DNA of 64,000 bases from Paraburkholderia lycopersici (GCF_900096975.1 NZ_FMYQ01000010.1:124001-188000), one strand, 5' to 3'. Counted from the stretch's first letter, positions 17,751-26,710 are shown. The notes: generated by a model from the letters alone, not told the origin. A program made the numbers and translations.

Positions 17751-19100
17751 TTACGAGTTGTTGTGCATGGCGCTCGTCTGCAGCGCATCGACTGCGCCGG
17801 CGACCGATCTCCGCGACGACGAGAGGTAAATCAGAATGACGGAACAGATACTCGACACCGCGAGGACAATTGCGAAGGCAACCGCCAGTCCATGCGGATG
17901 ACCCTTCAGCCTGTCACTGAGCGCGCCGACCGCGGACGGTCCCAGGCTCGCGCCGAGGACGTTGTTCGACACGAGGAAGAGTCCCGTTGCACGGCCGCGC
18001 ATCCGGTTGGGCACGGCAAGCTGGATCGGGCTGGACATGAATGTCGTCACGATCGAAAACGTCGCGACCTCACAGCCGTAAAACCAGTAGGCGGATGCCG
18101 CCGTGCCGACCATCGGGAACATAGCAATGATCGGAATCTGAATCGACAGCACGATCGACAGACGTCTGAGCAGCGCGCCGAGCAGCTCGCGGTTATCGAG
18201 CTTGCGAACGAGCAGTTGGGACAGCAGACAGCCGGTCAGGCCGACCGACAGAAACACCGTGCCCAGAGGACGCCCGACCGTCGAGACGGTGCCGAATCCC
18301 TCGCGAATCATCACGCTCGGGAACCATGTCACCAGCACATAGAACCCGGATGTGACGAACAGAAACCCCGCGAAATAGAACATCAGTTGAGGAGATCCCA
18401 GCAGCACTTTCAGTGTGGCGCGTGTCGAGATATCCGTGTGCTGAACCTCGGGCACGCGGCGCGCCGGTTCACGCAGCATCAGGATCAATCCGCCAAGCAG
18501 CAGCCCTGGCAAACCGACCACCACGAACACGGCCTGCCATGGCGCGACGTGTCCGAACAACGGCAACGCCGGACCGCCGAGCCCCGTAAAGTAGCGCAGC
18601 GCGATGCTGCCGAGAATCAGCGCCATGCCGCCGCCGATGTAGGGGCCGGTGTTATAGACCGCCGTCGCACGCAGCAACGCGCGCCCGGTCAGCAGATCCG
18701 ACAGTATCGACCATGACGCCGGCGAGCACCCCGCCTCGCCGACTGCGGTCGCGGTGCGCGCGGCAAGCAACTGGACGAAGCTCGAACACAGACCGCACGC
18801 CGCCGTCGCCAGTCCCCACGCGGCGACGCACGCCGCGGCGATGCGCACGCGATGGAACCGGTCGACCATCCATCCCAACGGGATGCCGGCGCATGCGTAG
18901 AACGTACTGAACGCCAGCCCTTGCAGCAAACCGATCTGTGTATCGCTTATCGCGAACGTGTGCCGGACAGGCTCCAGAAGCAGCGGCAAAACCTGCCTGT
19001 CCAGGAACGAAAACGAAAATGACAGCGCTAGCAATGCCGTGACCAGAACGGCCCGCCACGTTGACACCGTCGATTCCCGACCCGGCTCGTGATCGTTCAT
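17751..19100 (-). CDS. MFS transporter (spinster-like group)
   Basis: About 449 residues with 12 predicted membrane helices. Features: FSFLDRQVLPLLLEPVR in helix 1, then GLLQGLAFSTFYACAGIPLGWMVDRFHRVRI, the conserved loop 2-3 motif of MFS carriers, and RTATAVGEAGCSPASWSILSDLL as in the spinster-like group. ATG 19100 is preferred to GTG 19106 because AAGGAT lies six bases upstream of it. It is the second gene of the operon, between the M20 peptidase and the porin, and probably imports the substrate across the inner membrane. Confidence 0.9.
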   Translation of the reverse strand: MNDHEPGRESTVSTWRAVLVTALLALSFSFSFLDRQVLPLLLEPVRHTFAISDTQIGLLQGLAFSTFYACAGIPLGWMVDRFHRVRIAAACVAAWGLATAACGLCSSFVQLLAARTATAVGEAGCSPASWSILSDLLTGRALLRATAVYNTGPYIGGGMALILGSIALRYFTGLGGPALPLFGHVAPWQAVFVVVGLPGLLLGGLILMLREPARRVPEVQHTDISTRATLKVLLGSPQLMFYFAGFLFVTSGFYVLVTWFPSVMIREGFGTVSTVGRPLGTVFLSVGLTGCLLSQLLVRKLDNRELLGALLRRLSIVLSIQIPIIAMFPMVGTAASAYWFYGCEVATFSIVTTFMSSPIQLAVPNRMRGRATGLFLVSNNVLGASLGPSAVGALSDRLKGHPHGLAVAFAIVLAVSSICSVILIYLSSSRRSVAGAVDALQTSAMHNNS

Positions 19101-19146
19101 TTCCACATCCTTTTAATTGATAGATGAACAGCGCGGTCGCGCCGCG

Positions 19147-20571
19147 TCAGGTCGACGACCCAACCACGTCGCGATCGAACAAGCACGCGAGCAGCGCTGC
19201 CCCGGTCTTGATGCCCTTCAGGAAACAGTCGATGCTCAGGTTCTCGTTGGGCGCGTGATTGGCCTGGTCCGAATTCGCATAGGGAATCAGGAAGGCCGGC
19301 AGGCCGAGTGTCTTTGTAAAGACGTAATCCGGCAGGCTGCCTCCGACCACTGGATACAACAGCGGCCGCTTGCCCTGAGCCCTCTCGATCGCCGTCACGA
19401 TGTTTTGCGTGTACGGTGATTCGATGGACGTCTTGGACGGCTCCATGCTGTTCAGCCTGACGACTTCGACACTGGGTGCATGGCGCGCCACATGTTTGAC
19501 GACCAGCGCGAATACTTCGTCGGGCGTCTGCGATTCGACGAGCCGCATGTCGCATTTGACGAATGCGCTGTCCGGAATGATCGTTTTCATTCCAGGGCCG
19601 CCGTAGCCGCTGTGAAGTCCGTTGATCGTCAATGTCGGATGAAACATCAGGCGTTCGAAGTAGCCGCGCTCCTGCGGTTGATCGAGCTGCGTCATGCCCA
19701 GTTCTTCGCAGAGACCGGCAACGTTCACCGGCAACGCGGCAATCGCTTCCAGCTCGCGGGCCGACGGCGGATCGACCCGGTCGTACACGCCGTCAATGGT
19801 GATTTCCCCGGCGGCATTTTTCATCGTCGCCAGAAGATGCACGAGCGTCCACGCAGGGTTTGGAACCACGCCGCCGTAATTGCCCGAGTGCACGTCGCGC
19901 TTTGCTCCGTGCACGTGCAGCTCGAAATTGAGCAGCCCACGGACACCGAACTGAACGATCGGCGTACCCGACGGATGAACTGAACCATCCGCGGTCACAA
20001 CGAGGTCTGCCTTGAGACGCTCGCGATGTTCGAGCACGAACGACGGCAGATTGGGACTTCCGACTTCCTCTTCTCCGTCGAGCATGAAAATCACGTTGCA
20101 TGGCAATTTCCCATGAACCTTCAGATGCGACTCGATCGCGAGAATCTGCGCGAAATGCTGGCCTTTGTTGTCGCCGATGCCGCGCGCAAAGATGCGGCCA
20201 TCGCGGATCGTCGGCTCGAACGGCGGCGTGGTCCACGCCTCCAGCGGCTCGGGCGGCTGCACGTCGTAGTGGCCATACAGCAATACCGTCGGCGCGCCCG
20301 CCTGCCTGTTCCATTGCGCGAGAACAACCGGATTGCCTTTGGTCGGCAGGATTTCCGCCGTCATTCCCATCGCCAGGAAGCGCTCTTTCAGCAGATGCGC
20401 CACTTCGTCGATACCGATGTTTTGCGCACTGATGCTCGGATGCGACGCGTACGCCATCAGACATGACACGAAGTCCTGCGCATTCCTGTCGACGTAATCG
20501 AAGACTGCATCCAACGCCCGCCGTTGTTCACTATCGCGCGAGCGTGCGCCTGCTTCATCTGCATGATGCAT
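19147..20571 (-). CDS. M20-family dipeptidase
   Basis: A 474-residue zinc peptidase of the M20/M25/M40 family. Metal and catalytic residues are visible: H101 and D103 in LLYGHYDVQPP, D134 in ARGIGDNKGQ, and E167/E168 in MLDGEEEVGS; a dimerisation domain with HSGNYGGVVPNP follows. No signal peptide, so it is cytoplasmic. AGGTGA precedes the ATG. It is the first gene of the minus-strand operon and lies opposite the AraC gene across a 242-base region. It would cleave a dipeptide-like or N-acyl amino acid product; the exact substrate is unknown. Confidence 0.93.
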   Translation of the reverse strand: MHHADEAGARSRDSEQRRALDAVFDYVDRNAQDFVSCLMAYASHPSISAQNIGIDEVAHLLKERFLAMGMTAEILPTKGNPVVLAQWNRQAGAPTVLLYGHYDVQPPEPLEAWTTPPFEPTIRDGRIFARGIGDNKGQHFAQILAIESHLKVHGKLPCNVIFMLDGEEEVGSPNLPSFVLEHRERLKADLVVTADGSVHPSGTPIVQFGVRGLLNFELHVHGAKRDVHSGNYGGVVPNPAWTLVHLLATMKNAAGEITIDGVYDRVDPPSARELEAIAALPVNVAGLCEELGMTQLDQPQERGYFERLMFHPTLTINGLHSGYGGPGMKTIIPDSAFVKCDMRLVESQTPDEVFALVVKHVARHAPSVEVVRLNSMEPSKTSIESPYTQNIVTAIERAQGKRPLLYPVVGGSLPDYVFTKTLGLPAFLIPYANSDQANHAPNENLSIDCFLKGIKTGAALLACLFDRDVVGSST

Positions 20572-20741
20572 ATGTCACCTGTTTCAGATCGGGTTGCGTG
20601 TATCAGCGATACGTGAGGCCCGCGGCATTCTTCAGATTGCCGGCTCCACTCAGTTGCAGCGCGATGTAAAGCGGGTCTTCGCCCCCTTTTTCTGTCGCGC
20701 TACGAATAGCAAGCACTGTAGAGATGACAATTTTTTTCCAG

Positions 20742-20779
20742 TTGACATTGCGGGACACAAATTTTCCAATCTGGGACAC
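20742..20779 (+). promoter_or_regulatory. Candidate AraC promoter and paired GGGACAC operator repeats
   Basis: TTGACA at 20742-20747 and TCCAAT at 20764-20769 form a possible -35/-10 pair for the AraC gene. GGGACAC occurs twice, at 20752-20758 and 20773-20779, exactly 21 bases (two helix turns) apart and in the same orientation, the arrangement AraC-type proteins often use. This is inference from spacing. Confidence 0.45.
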
Positions 20780-20813
20780 GACGAGAAATGACCGTCGACG
20801 CGAGAGGTCGGAG

Positions 20814-21818
20814 ATGAAAGCGAGAGTTGTCAGAAGTGCAACGCTGATTGGCTATCTGAATGCGGCGCAGGAAGTCGGCGTCGACGGCGAAGCGCTGATC
20901 GCCGCGGTTGGTCTGACAACGGACTACACGACGGACCCTGACCGCCTGATTCCGGTCGACTCTTTCATCCGGTTGCTCGACCTGTCCGTCGCGGCCTCGG
21001 GCCGGTCGGACTTTGGCGCGCGTGCCGCGATCGCGAGAGGTGTCCCGGATTTCGGCGCGGTCAGCCTGCTGCTGAGGGAAGAAGAAACGCTAAGGGATGC
21101 ACTGCGTACGATCTCCGCGCGGCTGCACCTTCACTGCAACGGCATCTACCTTGAACTGGACACACGCTTCGGCAAGCCCTTCCTGTCGTACCAGATCGTC
21201 TCCGATACCCCGTCCATCCAGGCATCCGAGTTCTGCGCGTGCGGGCTGGTCCAGAGCATCCGCTGGCTGGTCGGCCCCGAGTGGCGCCCCGACGCCGTGT
21301 GTTATGAACATGCGCGGCCGCTCCATACCTCGGTACAAGGCAGTTTCATGCGCAGCGAACTGCGCTACAACCAGGTGATGGGCGGCATTCTGCTGGGCAA
21401 GGATGCGCTCGACCTGCGGGTCATCACGTCGGCGGCAGTACTCAGACGGCACGCGCGGAACCTGATCGAACATACGCTCCCCGATTCGCCGGAGCATTTC
21501 GAAATGCAGGTGACGCGGATCATGGTCCGGCAACTTCGCGACTCCACGTGCAATGCGGACACGCTGGCGAGCAGCCTCGGAATGAACCGGCGCACGTTGC
21601 ACCGGCGGCTGGCAAACAAAGGGCTGTCGTATTCGAGCCTGTTGCAGCAGGTTCGCAGCGACACCGCCAGGCAGCTCGTCGAAGCGGGCACCATCCCGTT
21701 GTCCGACGTTGCCGAGACCGTGGGCTTCAACAGTCTGAGTTCGTTTTCCCGCTGGTTTCAGGCAACATTCGGCTGTACTGCATCCGCATGGAAAAGAAAT
21801 CGCAATGCATCGCACTAG
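20814..21818 (+). CDS. AraC-family regulator with arabinose-binding-like N-terminal domain (OruR/ArgR-like group)
   Basis: A 334-residue protein. The N-terminal 190 residues match the group with a variable ligand domain (LIGYLNAAQEVGVDGEALIAAVGL); the C-terminal HTH pair reads LASSLGMNRRTLHRRLANKGLSYSSLLQQ and LSDVAETVGFNSLSSFSRWFQATFGCTASAW. ATG 20814 is chosen for the nearby AGGTCGGAG. It is divergent from the M20-led operon and is the obvious candidate regulator of it, probably responding to the substrate or an intermediate. Its 3' end abuts the IS630 remnant, but the C-terminal domain appears complete. Confidence 0.92.
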   Translation: MKARVVRSATLIGYLNAAQEVGVDGEALIAAVGLTTDYTTDPDRLIPVDSFIRLLDLSVAASGRSDFGARAAIARGVPDFGAVSLLLREEETLRDALRTISARLHLHCNGIYLELDTRFGKPFLSYQIVSDTPSIQASEFCACGLVQSIRWLVGPEWRPDAVCYEHARPLHTSVQGSFMRSELRYNQVMGGILLGKDALDLRVITSAAVLRRHARNLIEHTLPDSPEHFEMQVTRIMVRQLRDSTCNADTLASSLGMNRRTLHRRLANKGLSYSSLLQQVRSDTARQLVEAGTIPLSDVAETVGFNSLSSFSRWFQATFGCTASAWKRNRNASH

Positions 21819-21839
21819 CCCGGTCAGCCCTGATTCGCT

Positions 21840-22640
21840 CTGCGCGCAAGTGGCGCCTGCGATTCCTGGAGCAACGCGTTAACGGACTCTATGACGAGGT
21901 ACGTCCCGGCAAGCCGCGTACGATTGACGACAAGCGACTGGCGCAACGGATCCAGAAGACGCTGCACACCAAACCTGCGGACGGCTCCATGCACTGGCGC
22001 GTGCGCACGATCGCTGCCGAGACCGTTATCTCGCCCACGAGTGTGCATCGTTACTTCAAGCTGCTGGGTCTGCAACCGCACCGCAGCGAAAGCTTCAAGC
22101 TTTCGACCGATCAATTCTTCATCGAAAAACTGCGCGATGTAGTGGGCCTGTACCTGAGTTCGCCAGAAAATGCGCTGGTGCTTTGCGTGGACGAGAAGAG
22201 ACGGTGTCAAGCGCTCGAGCGCACGCAGTCCATACTGCCGATGAGTTTCGGCTAGCTGAAGGCGTCACGCACGATTACGCTCGTCACGGTACCACTACGC
22301 TGTTCGCTGCCCCGAACGTGCTCAACGGCGCTGTGCTCGCCACCTGCAAGCCGCGTCGTCGACATCAGGAGTTCCTGTCTTTCCTGCGTGAAATCGACAA
22401 GGCCGTTCCCGCCGAGCTCGACATGCGCTGCATCGTGAACAACTATGGCGGTCACAAGCATCCGACGGTCAAGGCGTGGCTGTCGGCACGCCCGCCCTGG
22501 CACATGCATTTCATCCTCACTTACGGTCCGTGGCTCAACCAGGTCGAACGCGTCTTGCGTGTCTTTGCGCTGATTACTGGCAAGGCGATCCGCAGCGGAT
22601 CGTTTGGCTCGGTCAGGTAACGGGTCAAGCGGGACACTAG
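21840..22640 (+). mobile_element. IS630-family transposase remnant
   Basis: Two frames together encode most of an IS630 transposase. From about 21848: KWRLRFLEQRVNGLYDE, RPGKPRTIDDKRLAQRIQKTL, then VLCVDEK (first catalytic Asp). A frameshift near 22250 moves the rest to another frame: GVTHDYARHGTTTLFAA, CIVNNYGGHKHP and LNQVER (the Glu). The second catalytic Asp is replaced by Asn (VNNYG for VDNYG). The N-terminal helix-turn-helix of about 60 residues and the last 50 residues are missing. Not functional. Confidence 0.85.
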
Positions 22641-22774
22641 AAGAAGGCTATCGAGTGCTTGTCGACGCAGTACGTGATTATGCGATCTTTATGCTGGACC
22701 CCGATGGACGCGTATCGCGCTGGAATCCTGCCGTCATGTGCATCAAGGGCTATTCAGCGGAAGAGATCGACTGA
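22640..22774 (+). pseudogene. PAS-domain scrap from a sensor histidine kinase
   Basis: Forty-four codons read EEGYRVLVDAVRDYAIFMLD, then PDGRVSRWNPAVMCIKGYSAEEI and a TGA. This is the start of the PAS domain seen in many hybrid sensor kinases (LVDAVxDYAIFMLDPxGxVxxWNxGAxRIKGYxAxEI). No start codon fits and nothing of the kinase follows, so it is a fragment left by rearrangement beside the IS630 remnant. Confidence 0.7.
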
Positions 22775-24043
22775 ATCCGCAACTTCGTATAGCGCGAAAT
22801 TCGGGCATAACAAGCAATTAAAAGAATCTGACTTCACGACGAATCGAATGCGTGGCCAGCGCGGGCGAGCACCGCTCCAGCCTTTTTTATGGCCCCTTCC
22901 AACTCACTTCTGGAGTATCTGCGCGCTGCGTCAAAGCACGCGCAATTCGCTAAAACATTGAACGATTGATCTTCAGTTCGAATGTTTCGCTCACACAGAT
23001 TTGCACGCGATGTCTATTTATATAATCGACAAAAAATAGCAGCCCAAGCGGAAGCGGATGTATCATTTAAAATGAGACAAAGATTTAAAATACTGCACCT
23101 ATTGCCAATTAGATTTGATTGATACTGCTTTTCGGTTCTTATCGGCACAACTGCGCGCTCCTCTCCCGTGGAGACGAATCGCCTCACGGTTTGCCTTCGC
23201 CTCCGAAGGCGTCGCGCTGCCAGCCTCAAGTCGAGGCGACCGAAACGAGCGGACGTTTCGTTGTCGTCGCGACGTCGTGCGTCCCCGGAGGTCGCAAACA
23301 TATAGGTTCGGTGATGACAATCGAATGTGGCGGTCCGGGAGAAGACCGATAAGTACATCGAGGCCTGAAGCACTTCGGGGCTCCTGCTCTGCGTTTGGGG
23401 CGCCGACATGAAAGGAACTGACCGAACGTTCGGCGAGCGTCCCGATTAGCGGACAGCGACGGCGGCGCCTCGGGCGAGAACTGAGAAGCGCATCGGCCGA
23501 TGTTCCAGAACCAATTATTAGCATGATTCAGCAGCCCGCGTCACTTCCGGGGCACTCTGAATCCAGTTGACTATTAATTTTGCATTTTCAACGCTCTTCG
23601 CTGAAATTGTCGCAACACACGACAGATTCCACTGCTCCCGCAGATGTTAGTGCGCGCCGATAGCGACGCGGAAGGTAATTGTCTGCACTCCAATCTATCT
23701 TTAGATATGTCTAAAATTAAAAATATTCGGAGCAAAATGATTAAAATGACCAACTGGCAGCGTAACCAGAAACCTTTTTTGTCTACGCACTCGGCACGCA
23801 AGCATGCGCCACATTGCTGGCCGAAATGCGTAAAATACCTTTCAGAAACAATACGGACTTATATGCTTCGCGGCCTTCGTCATCGGCCCAAAAACTTGGC
23901 TCAAAAGAGGAAAAATCGGCACTTAATTGCTTCCCAAGTTAGAGTTTTATGGTTCCCGAACCAGGCCTCCTCCGTGCCGCGCTTGCACCGACACCGCACT
24001 TCCTCTACGCTTTTTTTCGTCCTCCCCGCGCTTCGAGCCAACG
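22775..24043. other. 1.27 kb gene-free, comparatively AT-rich stretch
   Basis: No supported gene on either strand. Parts (about 22.98-23.10 and 23.57-23.93 kb) are clearly richer in A and T than the surroundings, which suggests foreign or decayed DNA. Palindromes seen: CCGAACGTTCGG (23422-23433) and TTTAGA-TATG-TCTAAA (23700-23715). Several 70-140 codon frames exist but have no motifs and overlap one another. Confidence 0.5.
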
Positions 24044-25108
24044 ATGCAGTCGCACCGTCACCCCATTCTCACGGCACTACTCGCCGCCGCCCTGTTCGGC
24101 ATCACCACGCCGCTTGCCAAGGCGCTGTTAGGCGACGTGTCGCCGTTCATGCTGGCCGGGCTCTTCTATCTCGGCAGCGGCTCGGGACTCGCTATCGCGC
24201 TGCTGCTGCGCCGCGTGGCGGCGCGCCGCGACAGCGCGGCCGCCTCGCACGCCCCGCTACGCGTGGCCGAGCTGCCATGGCTTGCCGGGGCGATCGCCGC
24301 GGGCGGCGTGGCCGCGCCCGCGCTGCTCATGCTCGGCCTGAACACCACGCCCGCTGCCACGAGCACGCTGCTGCTGAACCTCGAAGGCGTGCTGACGGCG
24401 CTCATTGCCTGGTTTTGCTTTCGCGAGAATTTCGACGCGCAGATCGCACTCGGCATGGTGGCGATCGTCGCGGGCGGCGTGCTGCTCTCCTGGCCGGGCG
24501 AGCGAGCAGGCGTCGCGCCCGGTGTACTGCTCGTGGCCTGCGCATGCTTGTGCTGGGCCATCGACAACAATCTCACCCGCAAGGTCTCGAGCAACGACGC
24601 GATGGTCGTTGCCTGCACGAAGGGGCTCGTCGCCGGGCCGGTAAACATCGGCATCGCGCTCGGCACGGGGGCGCACTGGCCCGCCTGGCACGTGGCAAGC
24701 GGCGCGATGGCCGTGGGCTTCGCGGGCTATGGCGTGAGCCTCGTGCTTTTCGTCGTCGCGCTGCGTCATCTGGGCACCGCACGCACGGGCGCCTACTTCT
24801 CCGTGGCGCCGCTTTTCGGCGTGGCGCTTTCGCCGCTGCTGTGGCCGGAGCGCCCTGCACCGACATTCTGGCTCGCGCTCGCGCTAATGGCGCTCGGCGT
24901 GTGGCTGCACGTACGCGAGCGCCATGACCACGTACACACGCATGAGCCACTCGAGCACACCCACGCGCACCGGCACGACGCCCACCATCAGCACGAGCAC
25001 GATTTCGCATGGGACGGCACTGAACCGCACACACATCCACATCGTCACACATCGATCACGCATAGCCACGCGCATTACCCCGACGTCCACCACCGGCACG
25101 CGCATTGA
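24044..25108 (+). CDS. EamA/DMT-family transporter with histidine-rich C-terminal tail
   Basis: A 354-residue protein with ten predicted membrane helices in two EamA repeats (LLAAALFGITTPLAKALLG; WAIDNNLTRKVSSNDAMVVACTKG near the second repeat). The last 61 residues are hydrophilic and contain 23 histidines in HxH patterns (HTHAHRHDAHHQHEH and similar), probably cytoplasmic and metal binding. DMT carriers export or import small metabolites; the tail suggests a link to a divalent metal such as Ni, Co or Zn, but that is inference. ATG 24044 is used because the upstream open frame covers no helices. It stands alone. Confidence 0.88.
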   Translation: MQSHRHPILTALLAAALFGITTPLAKALLGDVSPFMLAGLFYLGSGSGLAIALLLRRVAARRDSAAASHAPLRVAELPWLAGAIAAGGVAAPALLMLGLNTTPAATSTLLLNLEGVLTALIAWFCFRENFDAQIALGMVAIVAGGVLLSWPGERAGVAPGVLLVACACLCWAIDNNLTRKVSSNDAMVVACTKGLVAGPVNIGIALGTGAHWPAWHVASGAMAVGFAGYGVSLVLFVVALRHLGTARTGAYFSVAPLFGVALSPLLWPERPAPTFWLALALMALGVWLHVRERHDHVHTHEPLEHTHAHRHDAHHQHEHDFAWDGTEPHTHPHRHTSITHSHAHYPDVHHRHAH

Positions 25109-25209
25109 GGGCGTGTGAGCCGCTGCGCCCGAAGTCAATATTCCCCCGGGATTGCCGCGCTTCCCGCGCGCACGATGCACCCGTCACACGAAACGAAGGG
25201 ACAGGTGCG

Positions 25210-25652
25210 ATGACTACCATCTGCCGGGACATGTCCGTCGAAACCGCGGCGGAAAAAGCATGCGTCGCGCTGCGCGACCCCACCAGCGCCGCCCGCGCGT
25301 TCGCGGGCGTACTGACCAATGCGCGAGTGGAAAAAGACGTGTGATAAGTGACGTTCGCCGACGGCACGGTGATCGAGGAACGCGTGATTGGCTTGAACGA
25401 CGCCCCGTGCGGCTCGCCTACACCGTGGGCGGCGGGCGCTTCTAGCATCATCACGCGACGATGCAGATCGCGCCCGACCTCGCGGATGTATCCGGATGTT
25501 GCCGCGTGGTCTGGATCGGCGATTTCAAGCCGGACGAGCGGACTTCAGTGATCGAACCGCTCATGGATGCAGGCTGTGGTGCACTTGCGCGCAACCTGCC
25601 CGGCGGCGAGCGTGCGCCCGGCATGCGGGCGTATCGAGGGCTGTGGAACTAG
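25210..25652 (+). pseudogene. SRPBCC-family protein, broken
   Basis: The start MTTICRDMSVETAAEKACVALRD and the pieces TFADGTVIEERVIGLND, RLAYTVGGGRF, and MQIAPDLADVSGCCRVVWIGDFKPDE match a typical START-like SRPBCC protein of about 145 residues, but they lie in different frames. Lesions: tandem stops TGA TAA at 25342-25347, a frameshift near 25405, and TAG at 25443-25445. The family binds hydrophobic ligands; this copy is dead. Confidence 0.75.
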
Positions 25653-25861
25653 CGCGGACCGGTTATCGGCGCGACGGGATCGGCCTCTGCCTCAAAACCC
25701 CAGTCGCCATACTCGAGCCAGTCGTCGCCAAGCAACTCGATCGGATGCGGTGTACGGTCCGAGCCATTGCCGCAACTGAGCGAGCCGGCCGGGCAATAGC
25801 GGTCGCAGCCCCAGCAGACACGTTCGGGATGCTTCGGATGGAGGGCAATCTTCTTGGCCAT
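25649..25861 (-). CDS. DUF3079-type small cysteine-rich protein
   Basis: Seventy residues: MAKKIALHPKHPERVCWGCD, then RYCPAGSLSCGNGSDRTPHPIELLGDDW. Four cysteines in a CxxCxxxC-x6-C arrangement suggest metal or Fe-S binding. This resembles the DUF3079 family, whose function is unknown. The start is ATG 25861; the frame extends upstream but without motifs. The 23 bases just upstream of and touching the start are present as a perfect tandem duplication. It overlaps the tail of the SRPBCC pseudogene on the other strand by four bases. Confidence 0.8.
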   Translation of the reverse strand: MAKKIALHPKHPERVCWGCDRYCPAGSLSCGNGSDRTPHPIELLGDDWLEYGDWGFEAEADPVAPITGPR

Positions 25862-25905
25862 GATGTGCTGCGGCGAGTGGGAATGATGTGCTGCGGCGAG
25901 TGGGA
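25860..25905 (+). repeat. Perfect 23-bp tandem duplication at the DUF3079 start
   Basis: Two identical 23-base units, each starting ATGATGTGCTGC and ending GAGTGGGA, at 25860-25882 and 25883-25905. The unit covers the 5' untranslated bases next to the DUF3079 start codon on the minus strand. Confidence 0.95.
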
Positions 25906-26198
25906 TCAAATCAATATAGACCGCGCCATCCGCTCTTCCAGAGACGCGTTGCCGCATCTCCAGCCAGAGGCCCGCACCTTGGCAGCCATGCTTGATACCC
26001 ATCAACAGATGGACGTTTCGCAGTGACGCCTGCCAAACTGGCCTACGGATGCGGGGTTGACAGTTAGTTGCGGTGGAGATCTGGCTCGTCACCGGACTGA
26101 AAGAAGATTGGTGGGGACCCCATTTCAACGAAATTGACTGTGCGGCGACGTCCAGACTGGCATACGGCTTGCGCACACAATAGTGTCCAGATGCCTAA
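25906..26198. other. Divergent intergenic region
   Basis: About 290 bases between the DUF3079 gene and the exported-protein gene. No convincing gene, promoter pair or repeat apart from the tandem duplication at its left edge. Confidence 0.35.
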
Positions 26199-26642
26199 AT
26201 GATGGGAGCCGCCATGGGGCCGGGCAAATTGACGTTGATTGCGCAGTGCTCGGCTGTCTGCGCCAGTCTTGCGGGCGCGCCGGCGGTTGATGCAGCGGGA
26301 ACCTTCGACGGCGACTGGAGCGTCACGCTCACATGTCCCAAGGCCGACGGTGCTTCGGGCTACACCTACCGGTTCCCCGCCGAAATCCAGGAAAACGTGC
26401 TGCATGGCGAACGTGGCGCGAGGGATGCAGGCGGCTGGCTCACGCTGGACGGCAAGCTGGAGCCCGACGGATCGGGCACGCTCGTCGCACAGGGCCTGGC
26501 GACTTCAACACCGCACGCGATCGGCCGCATGGACAAGCCGTCGCCCTACACCTACGAAGTCAGCACGCAGTTCGACGCAACGTCCGGCAGCGGTTCGCGT
26601 ACGGGCATGCGCAAATGCGGCTTCGTCTTCGTAAAAGATTGA
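26199..26642 (+). CDS. Putative exported protein of unknown function
   Basis: 147 residues with an N-terminal signal peptide (hydrophobic stretch LTLIAQCSAVCASLAGAPAVDA, likely cleavage after VDA-A). The mature part starts GTFDGDWSVTLTCPKADG and continues as a beta-rich domain ending RKCGFVFVKD; two cysteines, one near each end, could form a disulfide in the periplasm. The pattern GxWxVTLxC occurs in small secreted hypothetical proteins of Burkholderia; no function is known to me. Confidence 0.72.
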   Translation: MMGAAMGPGKLTLIAQCSAVCASLAGAPAVDAAGTFDGDWSVTLTCPKADGASGYTYRFPAEIQENVLHGERGARDAGGWLTLDGKLEPDGSGTLVAQGLATSTPHAIGRMDKPSPYTYEVSTQFDATSGSGSRTGMRKCGFVFVKD

Positions 26643-26688
26643 CCTGCTCTGACCAGCGAACGATGCGATCCGGCGCCACAAAAGAAAA

Positions 26689-26710
26689 AGCCCGCCTGAG
26701 AGGGCGGGCT
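26689..26710 (-). terminator. Intrinsic terminator for the minus-strand membrane protein gene
   Basis: AGCCCGCC (26689-26696) and GGCGGGCT (26703-26710) form a perfect 8-bp stem. Read on the minus strand the hairpin is followed by TTTTCTTTTG, a good T-run. It lies 55 bases past the stop of the gene at 26765-27103. It can also stop plus-strand transcription weakly. Confidence 0.85.

Noticed and set aside
22659..22961. A 100-codon frame after the IS630 remnant
   Set aside because: It runs out of frame through the PAS scrap and has no homology signal.
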